Below are positions 49,884 to 54,119 of a stretch of DNA of 54,119 nt, in pieces. The notes beneath the pieces are model-generated. The model was not told the origin of the DNA. It ran no database searches and saw only the letters and a list, made by a program, of their open reading frames with translations. The DNA lies in NCBI GenBank assembly GCA_001767435.1, contig MEKT01000120.1, forward strand, positions 30,977 to 85,095, written 5' to 3'. The DNA is from Acidobacteria bacterium RIFCSPLOWO2_02_FULL_65_29. GTDB taxonomy: Bacteria > Acidobacteriota > Vicinamibacteria > Vicinamibacterales > CAVVIG01. Each line of letters opens with the position of its first letter. Position 1 is the first letter of the stretch. The translations under genes were made by a program, and so were the position numbers.

Positions 49884-49944
49884 GCAGTCCTTCTAACTTC
49901 TCACTTCTAAGTCTTCACTTCAGGCTGCGTTCGTCAGCAGCCTG
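49884..49944 (-). repeat. REP-like hairpin plus GAAGTGA array (minus orientation)
   Basis: Minus strand: CAGGCTGC-TGACGAAC-GCAGCCTG (perfect 8-bp stem), followed by GAAGTGAAGACTTAGAAGTG-type heptamers. The hairpin begins at the base after the TAG stop of the PQQ-propeller gene (CTAG just before it). Confidence 0.85.
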
Positions 49945-51264
49945 CTAGCCACCGATCGCGATGATGTGATCGTCGGTCCGGATGAACAGGCGTCCACTGG
50001 AAATCGCCGGCGACGCCAGCGCGCGTCCATCGAGGGCGTTGCGGGCGAGCACTTCAGGCGTCCGGCCGGCCTTGAGAACGAGCGTCTCGCCGCCTTCGCC
50101 GAGCAGGTAGATCTTTCCATCGGCCGCCACCGGGGACGCCGTGTAGACGCCGCCCAGGCGCTCGCGCCAGACTCGTTCGCCGGTCTTCGCGTCCACGCAC
50201 GTGATCACGCCGACGTCGCCGGCCATATAGAGGAGGCCGTCGTAGTACACGAGCGAGGAGATGTAGGGCGCTCCCGTCGGCACGTGCCAGAGCATGTTCG
50301 TCTTCGAGATATCGCCGCGGCCGCCGGGCCGAATGGCGGCGTACGGGCCGCTTCGATAGCCGCGTGAGAGATAGATCACGCCCTCGTGGTGCATCGCCAT
50401 CGGAATCGGATACTGATTCGGCTCGTTGTAGTGCCAGAGCGCGCGCCCGTTGACCGGGTCGTAGGCCTCGACGCCGACACTCGAATTCACGACCAGCTCG
50501 TCTCCTCCCGGCACGGGCACGACGAGCGGCGTGGAATAGGACAGCACCCCACGCGGCCTGTTGGTCCGCCAGATCTCCTTGCCCGAGGCCCGGTCGAGCG
50601 CCAGCAGATACGAGGCGTTCCCGTGATAGCAGACGAGGATGATCGAGTTGCGGTAGACGACGGGCGAGCTGCCGTTGCCCCAATTGATGTCCCACGGCGC
50701 GACGTCCCGACCCAGGTTGCGCGCCCAGATCAACTTGCCGGAAACGTCCGCGGCCACCACCTGGCCCGTGCCAAAGACGGCGTACACACGTTCCCCGTCG
50801 GTCACGGGACTGGCGCTGGCCAGGTTGTGCTTGTCGTGAACAGGCGGCAGCTCGCCCTCCGCCGGCACCGCCAAGACCCACTGGCGATTTCCATCCACTC
50901 GGCCGAACGCTTCGATGAGAAACCGCACGGTCCGATCGCCGGCGTTGGCTCGGCTCAGTGAGCGTTCAGCGGAAGAGGCCTCGGCACCCTGGCCAAGCCG
51001 CGGACCCACACGGCTTTCGCCGGCGCCGGCCTGCGATGTCACGAACACGCGATCGCCCCAGACAATCGGCGACGAGATGCCAAGGCCACCGAGCCGGCTT
51101 TTCCACGCCACGTTCTCGGTGTCGCTCCACCTGGTCGGCAGACCCTTCTCGATCGACACACCGTCAGCCGCCGGCCCGCGCCACTGCGGCCAGTTGTCGG
51201 CGGAAAGCGAACCGCTCAGCGCCAATATGACGCCCGTCGTCGCGAAGAATGTGCCCGTTCGCAT
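49945..51264 (-). CDS. Secreted PQQ-type beta-propeller protein
   Basis: 439 residues with signal peptide (FFATTGVILALSGSLSA). Entry motif DNWPQWRGPAADGVSIEKGL, propeller blades with VSGKLIWARNLG, LDRASGKEIWRTN, YDPVNGRALWHYN, VDAKTGERVWRER and ISSGRLFIRTDDHIIAIG as the closing strand. An insert of about 45 residues (VGPRLGQGAEASSAERSLSR) in the first blades is unusual. Third member of this family in the window (with 27075 and 28585). Role unknown; substrate or cofactor binding cannot be inferred. Confidence 0.87.
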   Translation of the reverse strand: MRTGTFFATTGVILALSGSLSADNWPQWRGPAADGVSIEKGLPTRWSDTENVAWKSRLGGLGISSPIVWGDRVFVTSQAGAGESRVGPRLGQGAEASSAERSLSRANAGDRTVRFLIEAFGRVDGNRQWVLAVPAEGELPPVHDKHNLASASPVTDGERVYAVFGTGQVVAADVSGKLIWARNLGRDVAPWDINWGNGSSPVVYRNSIILVCYHGNASYLLALDRASGKEIWRTNRPRGVLSYSTPLVVPVPGGDELVVNSSVGVEAYDPVNGRALWHYNEPNQYPIPMAMHHEGVIYLSRGYRSGPYAAIRPGGRGDISKTNMLWHVPTGAPYISSLVYYDGLLYMAGDVGVITCVDAKTGERVWRERLGGVYTASPVAADGKIYLLGEGGETLVLKAGRTPEVLARNALDGRALASPAISSGRLFIRTDDHIIAIGG

Positions 51265-51269
51265 GTCCC

Positions 51270-51330
51270 CTCTAACTTTCCTCTAACTTCCTCTTAACTT
51301 CTAACTTCTCAGTTCTAACTTCTAACTTTT
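51270..51330. repeat. Heptamer array CTTCTAA / CTCTAAC
   Basis: Units CTCTAACTTT, CTCTAACTTC, CTCTTAACTT, CTAACTTCTC, CTAACTTCTA spanning 60 bp between the PQQ gene start and the small gene stop. Confidence 0.85.
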
Positions 51331-51331
51331 C

Positions 51332-51586
51332 TTACCAGTGCTCCATCCACCCCTGCCGCTCGAGCTCCGCGCGCTTGCCGGCGGCCTCGGCGAGCGCCGC
51401 GTCGCGCGTCGGCCACAGGCGCCTGTAGGTGAGCCCGCCGTTCAGCAGAAACTGAATCTCGACGCCCTCGCCACGCTCGGCGGCGCGAAGCTCGGCGTCG
51501 ACGGAATGCTGACGCTTTCGCAGCCGCCACACGCGCTGGCCGGTTTGCTGATCTCGGTTGATTATCGCCCACCCCGCCGGGTCCAC
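51332..51586 (-). CDS. Small hypothetical protein (84 residues)
   Basis: Coding looks real: WAIINRDQQTGQRVWRLRKR, AELRAAERGEGVEIQFLLNG, LTYRRLWPTRDAALAEAAGK, RAELERQGW. Beta strands then an amphipathic helix; soluble, basic-acidic mixed. Resembles small proteins of unknown function, no name assigned. The stop lies at the edge of the CTTCTAA array. Start not certain; a few codons upstream (DPAGW) are possibly non-native. Confidence 0.6.
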   Translation of the reverse strand: MDPAGWAIINRDQQTGQRVWRLRKRQHSVDAELRAAERGEGVEIQFLLNGGLTYRRLWPTRDAALAEAAGKRAELERQGWMEHW

Positions 51587-52171
51587 AGCCTACCCGCCCT
51601 ACCCAGCCTACCTGACTTACGCGACTTTCCCTACCCGGCCCGCCATCGGCTCCCTGCAAGTCTGCTTCGTGTTTTCGTGGCTGACCGTACACGTCTTCTT
51701 CGTGACCTCGTGCCTTCGCGGCCCTTTTTCGTATTTTCGGGTTTTCGTGGCTCTTCTTCGTGTCTTCGTGCCTTCGTGGCCCTTTTCGTGGTTTCGTGGT
51801 TTCGTGGCTCTTCTTCGTGTCTTCGTGCCTTCGTGGCAGCAGGGGCCTCCGGCGATCGCGCCGAAGGGCTGTCACTGGCAGGGGTGAGAGGGGATCCTCC
51901 AAAGGAGGATGAACGAACGGATAAGCCCGGATCGTAGTCGTCGGCCGGCCGTTTCCGGCCACGCGCTCCCGGCTTTCCTTCAGCAGCCAGTCGCACGACC
52001 GAACGACCACAATCCGGTGGGCCGCACAATGGCCGGCCCGTACTCGAGAACGAGGAGTCCGAACGATTGACCCCCAGAGCAAGCGTCGTGCCGCGCTCGA
52101 ACGGCCGTAAGTGCGCGTAAATTGGACGCGAGCCGGAGGAAACCCGCGGATTTTTTCGAGGGGTGTGGGGA
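51587..52171. other. Intergenic region with CTTCGTGT octamer arrays
   Basis: About 585 bp without a gene. From about 51700 to 51842 it holds some fifteen degenerate copies of the units CTTCGTGT, CTTCGTGC, CTTCGTGG and TTTCGTGG. The same phrase recurs at 54030. The remaining 330 bp contain nothing I recognise. Confidence 0.75.
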
Positions 52172-53038
52172 TTATTTGATGGTGACTTTCACGTGAGCGT
52201 TCGTCCAGCAGCACTGGAAGCCGCCGCCGCCGTCACCGGAAGAATCGTTGACCTGCGCGCGGACGATGTACTCGCCTGCCGTCGAGAAAGTCGCCTGGGC
52301 CACAACCTTCCCGTCTTGCTTCGACACGTCGGGGCGTTCCCTGGTGAACTTCACGTCGCCCGGTCCCCGGAACTTGTGCAGCGAGACGCTGGGGCCTGCT
52401 CCACCGCGGCCGAAGCCACCGCCGCCGGGCCCGGCCCCCACTGACGCTGTGTAGCCGACATCCGCCACCCAGAATTCAAAGTCAACGGGCTGGCCGGCGG
52501 CACTCGTGTAGCTCGCGGCGATGCCGCGCGGCGGACCGGTCAGCGCTGGACCCGCCGGAGAGAACTTGATGGTAGGCGGCGTATTGCCCATCGCCTCTTT
52601 GAAGGGCGAAATCTCCCAAGCGGGATTCAGGGTCAAGGGAATAGCCGTCGTCTCGCCGTTGGCCGCGAGGGTCCAGGTGAGCTTCTTGGTGCCGAAGTCC
52701 TTCGGGACGACGATCGTGAAGACGCCCCACGCACGGCGCGGCGCGAAGAGGGTCGGCTGTCCCTGGTCGGGGCCGCCCGGGTCGATGCGGTTGTTCGGCC
52801 CGACAGGAATCTCGAGCGTTTGGCCCGAGTTTCGGTTGTAGGACCCCATCAGCAGCGTGAACGTGCCGTCGGGATTCTTATACCAGCCCTCGTACGCGCC
52901 GGTGACACCGTTGCCGCGTTCCCTGCGCGGCTCGAGCGGAAGCTGACCCGCCGCGGTGTCGCTCGTGCCGACGAGCAACCACGCGGCGACCGCGACCAGA
53001 ACGCCGACGGTCACGACGGACGTCTTCCTGGCTTGCAT
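52172..53038 (-). CDS. Secreted hypothetical protein
   Basis: 288 residues from ATG 53038 (MQARKTSVVTVGVLVAVAAW), preceded by GAGGAGC; an upstream ATG at 53086 would break the signal peptide. The signal (VVTVGVLVAVAAWLLVGTSD) is followed by RERGNGVTGAYEGWYKNPDG, SYNRNSGQTLEIPVGPNNRI, WGVFTIVVPKDFGTKKLTWT, a Gly-rich loop (GPGGGGFGRGGAG) and PDVSKQDGKVVAQATFSTAG then EYIVRAQVNDSSGD. The last part looks like a PKD/Ig-like beta sandwich. Two Cys near the end (FQCCWTN). Periplasmic or extracellular; function unknown. Confidence 0.72.
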   Translation of the reverse strand: MQARKTSVVTVGVLVAVAAWLLVGTSDTAAGQLPLEPRRERGNGVTGAYEGWYKNPDGTFTLLMGSYNRNSGQTLEIPVGPNNRIDPGGPDQGQPTLFAPRRAWGVFTIVVPKDFGTKKLTWTLAANGETTAIPLTLNPAWEISPFKEAMGNTPPTIKFSPAGPALTGPPRGIAASYTSAAGQPVDFEFWVADVGYTASVGAGPGGGGFGRGGAGPSVSLHKFRGPGDVKFTRERPDVSKQDGKVVAQATFSTAGEYIVRAQVNDSSGDGGGGFQCCWTNAHVKVTIK

Positions 53039-53192
53039 CCGAATGCTCCTCGATGTCGCGCGATATTCGTGAGCGACAACTGACATTCTACTACTCTGTC
53101 ATTTTCGGGCTATGCCGGCGTCGCCGCGGCTGTGCGATCTGGCAAGGTAATAGCTACAGCAGTTTTCAGGACGTGCAGGCGCGCCGCCGTAG

Positions 53193-53256
53193 GCAGGACT
53201 GAAGTCCTGCACTACATCGCTGCATCGCGCAGCGCGGGGCAGGACTACAGTCCTGC
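53193..53256. repeat. Two GCAGGACT-hairpins upstream of the cupin gene
   Basis: GCAGGACT-GA-AGTCCTGC (53193-53210) and GCAGGACT-AC-AGTCCTGC (53239-53256), both 8-bp perfect stems with 2-base centres. They lie 60-120 bp upstream of the cupin gene start, in its leader or promoter region. Confidence 0.85.
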
Positions 53257-53314
53257 ACTGAACGCTGGTGGAAAGCGCTCGAGGAGACCGACTCGCGTCG
53301 TATAATCTGACGCC

Positions 53315-53791
53315 ATGAAACCAACCTGCCTTGCCCTGTTCGCCGTTTCGATCGTCGCTCTCGGGCTGACAGTCTCCGCCCAAACGCCGGCGTCGTCGCT
53401 CCCGGCCACCTACGTGAGCAACGCCGATCTCTCGGCTGCGCTCAAGAAGGCGACCGAGGCCACTCCGAACATGTCCACGGCCAATGTGAAGAACTCGGAT
53501 CAGTACCGCATCAACATCGTGCATCGCGGGAGAAGCGCTGGCGCGCTGGCGCACGTTCCGGGCACCGAACTGCATTACATCATCGAGGGCGCAGGCACGG
53601 TCGTCACCGGGGGGCGGATCATCAGACCAGCATCCGGTGCCGGCGGCACGGCGACGATCGAGGGCGGCGAAACACGTCGCGTGGGAAAAGGCGATGCGAT
53701 TCTGATCCCGGAAGGCACGCCGCATTGGTACAAGGACGTCGAGGGATCGATCACCTACCTCGAAGTGCGCTTCAACGTTCCCGTCAAGTAA
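53315..53791 (+). CDS. Secreted cupin-domain protein
   Basis: 158 residues: signal peptide (LALFAVSIVALGLTVSAQ), then a single small cupin barrel. Cupin motif 1: GALAHVPGTELHYIIEGAGT with conserved His/Glu metal ligands, motif 2: GDAILIPEGTPHWYKDVEG with His. No named activity; metal-binding periplasmic cupins are diverse. Monocistronic by context: hairpin repeats upstream, array downstream. Confidence 0.9.
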   Translation: MKPTCLALFAVSIVALGLTVSAQTPASSLPATYVSNADLSAALKKATEATPNMSTANVKNSDQYRINIVHRGRSAGALAHVPGTELHYIIEGAGTVVTGGRIIRPASGAGGTATIEGGETRRVGKGDAILIPEGTPHWYKDVEGSITYLEVRFNVPVK

Positions 53792-53793
53792 CG

Positions 53794-53902
53794 TGAATCG
53801 GGTAATTGGATAATCGAGTAATCGAGTAATTGAATCGCGCGACGGCGTCTTTCAGCGGGATTGCTCAATCACACAATTCAATTACCCGATTACCCAATTC
53901 AC
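53794..53902. repeat. Inverted pair of TAATCGAG / CAATTACC arrays
   Basis: Left arm 53794-53838 (GGTAATTGGATAATCGAG, TAATCGAG, TAATTGAA), right arm 53866-53902 (CAATCACACAATTCAATTAC then CCGATTACCCAATTCACC). The arms pair over most of their length. It starts right after the cupin stop codon. Confidence 0.88.
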
Positions 53903-53911
53903 CGTCAGCCG

Positions 53912-53966
53912 ATAGTCCGCAGTTGACAGTTCACCGCGGCGCAAGTGTCAACTGTCGACTGTCCGC
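53912..53966. repeat. Hairpin CAGTTGACA / TGTCAACTG with flanking GTCCGC
   Basis: CAGTTGACA (53920-53928) and TGTCAACTG (53946-53954) form a perfect 9-bp stem. On both sides repeated units (CAGTTGACAGTT, GTCAACTGTCGACTGTC) make it another heptamer-type element. Confidence 0.8.
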
Positions 53967-54029
53967 GATCCCCGTCCGTCTCAGACCTGCCCGGCAGGAC
54001 TAGCGACGTGGCTATTGAAGCCGCGGAGG

Positions 54030-54060
54030 TCTTCTTCGTGTCTTCGTGCCTTCGTGGCTA
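54030..54060. repeat. Octamer array CTTCGTGT at a gene end
   Basis: CTTCTTCGTGTCTTCGTGCC then TTCGTGGC, directly abutting the stop codon of the partial gene at the right edge. Same units as 51700-51842. Confidence 0.85.
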
Positions 54061-54119
54061 GAACTGCCACAGCCTGTTCACCTTCACCACAAACGCGCGA
54101 TTCCTGAGGCCGGGGAAGC
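54058..54119 (-). CDS. C-terminal end of a gene running off the window
   Basis: Minus-strand reading FPGLRNRAFVVKVNRLWQF and a TAG stop at 54058-54060. The strand-like end with a terminal aromatic residue resembles an outer-membrane barrel end, as in TonB-dependent receptors or DUF5916 proteins common in acidobacteria. Too short for assignment. Confidence 0.5.
   Translation of the reverse strand, partial: FPGLRNRAFVVKVNRLWQF

Noticed and set aside
51700-51842. CRISPR-like array
   Set aside because: Units are 8 bp, contiguous and degenerate with no spacers; no cas genes in the window.
51315-52214. 299-codon minus-strand frame over the CTTCGTGT arrays
   Set aside because: Most of it is translated repeat (RRHEDTKKSHE-like); the real small gene there is 51332-51586 in another frame.

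Overview
The window is GC-rich bacterial chromosome, most likely from an Acidobacteriota member (Vicinamibacteria-like). The pointers are two large orphan MacB/FtsX-type permeases of the kind abundant in acidobacteria (one behind a PadR regulator), a remnant of the acidobacterial VWFA-related family, three PQQ-type beta-propeller proteins, CarD, and many short intergenic repeats. This placement is inferred from gene content, not from a phylogenetic marker.

Left part (1-15.4 kb), mostly housekeeping: nuoI, a LytS/LytTR-type two-component pair, signal peptidase I with a repeat-built N-terminus, glutaminyl-peptide cyclotransferase, a MazF-type toxin/antitoxin pair, a D-2-hydroxyacid dehydrogenase, moaC, the redox repressor rex divergent from an OPT-family transporter, a secreted Ig-like protein, a collapsed VWFA-like gene, an acyltransferase, carD with recognisable promoter and terminator, tRNA-Leu(CAA), and a DnaJ-domain membrane protein.

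Middle part (15.5-29.9 kb), envelope glycan assembly: a broken phoD, an O-antigen ligase-like protein, a flippase-like membrane protein, a minus-strand run of nucleotide-sugar epimerase, GT4 glycosyltransferase, pyruvyltransferase-like protein and GT-C membrane glycosyltransferase, a plus-strand pair (GT-C, DPM1-like GT2), then two divergent PQQ-propeller genes.

Right-middle part (about 30.0-47.2 kb), a mosaic island. It opens with an orphan 3' part of a tRNA and carries an orphan permease operon (PadR, small protein, permease), a 5'-truncated large serine recombinase, an AbiE system, an AlbA_2-type ATP-binding protein, an unassigned two-gene winged-helix/nuclease-like pair, Xre-RES, HigBA-like and PIN toxin-antitoxin loci, and many broken genes (recombinase pieces, HEPN/AbiU2-like, AlbA_2, IS256-type transposase, DUF4160, outer-membrane proteins). 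A core, CCCCCGCAA, recurs at the tRNA fragment, in the 3' end of the recombinase, and at three other sites, two of which look like orphaned recombinase tails.

Last part (47.3-54.1 kb): a second orphan permease, a third PQQ-propeller protein, a small conserved-looking protein, a secreted protein, a secreted cupin, and the last codons of a gene running off the right edge.

The most striking signals beyond genes are (i) degenerate tandem arrays of 7-8 bp units in several unrelated sequence families, often starting at a stop codon and often paired in inverted orientation; (ii) a 158-bp element with terminal inverted repeats sitting exactly between the Xre antitoxin and RES toxin genes between two CTAG copies, with a diverged copy 22 kb away; (iii) REP-like hairpins that also begin right after a TAG stop; and (iv) the repeated attachment-like core in the island.
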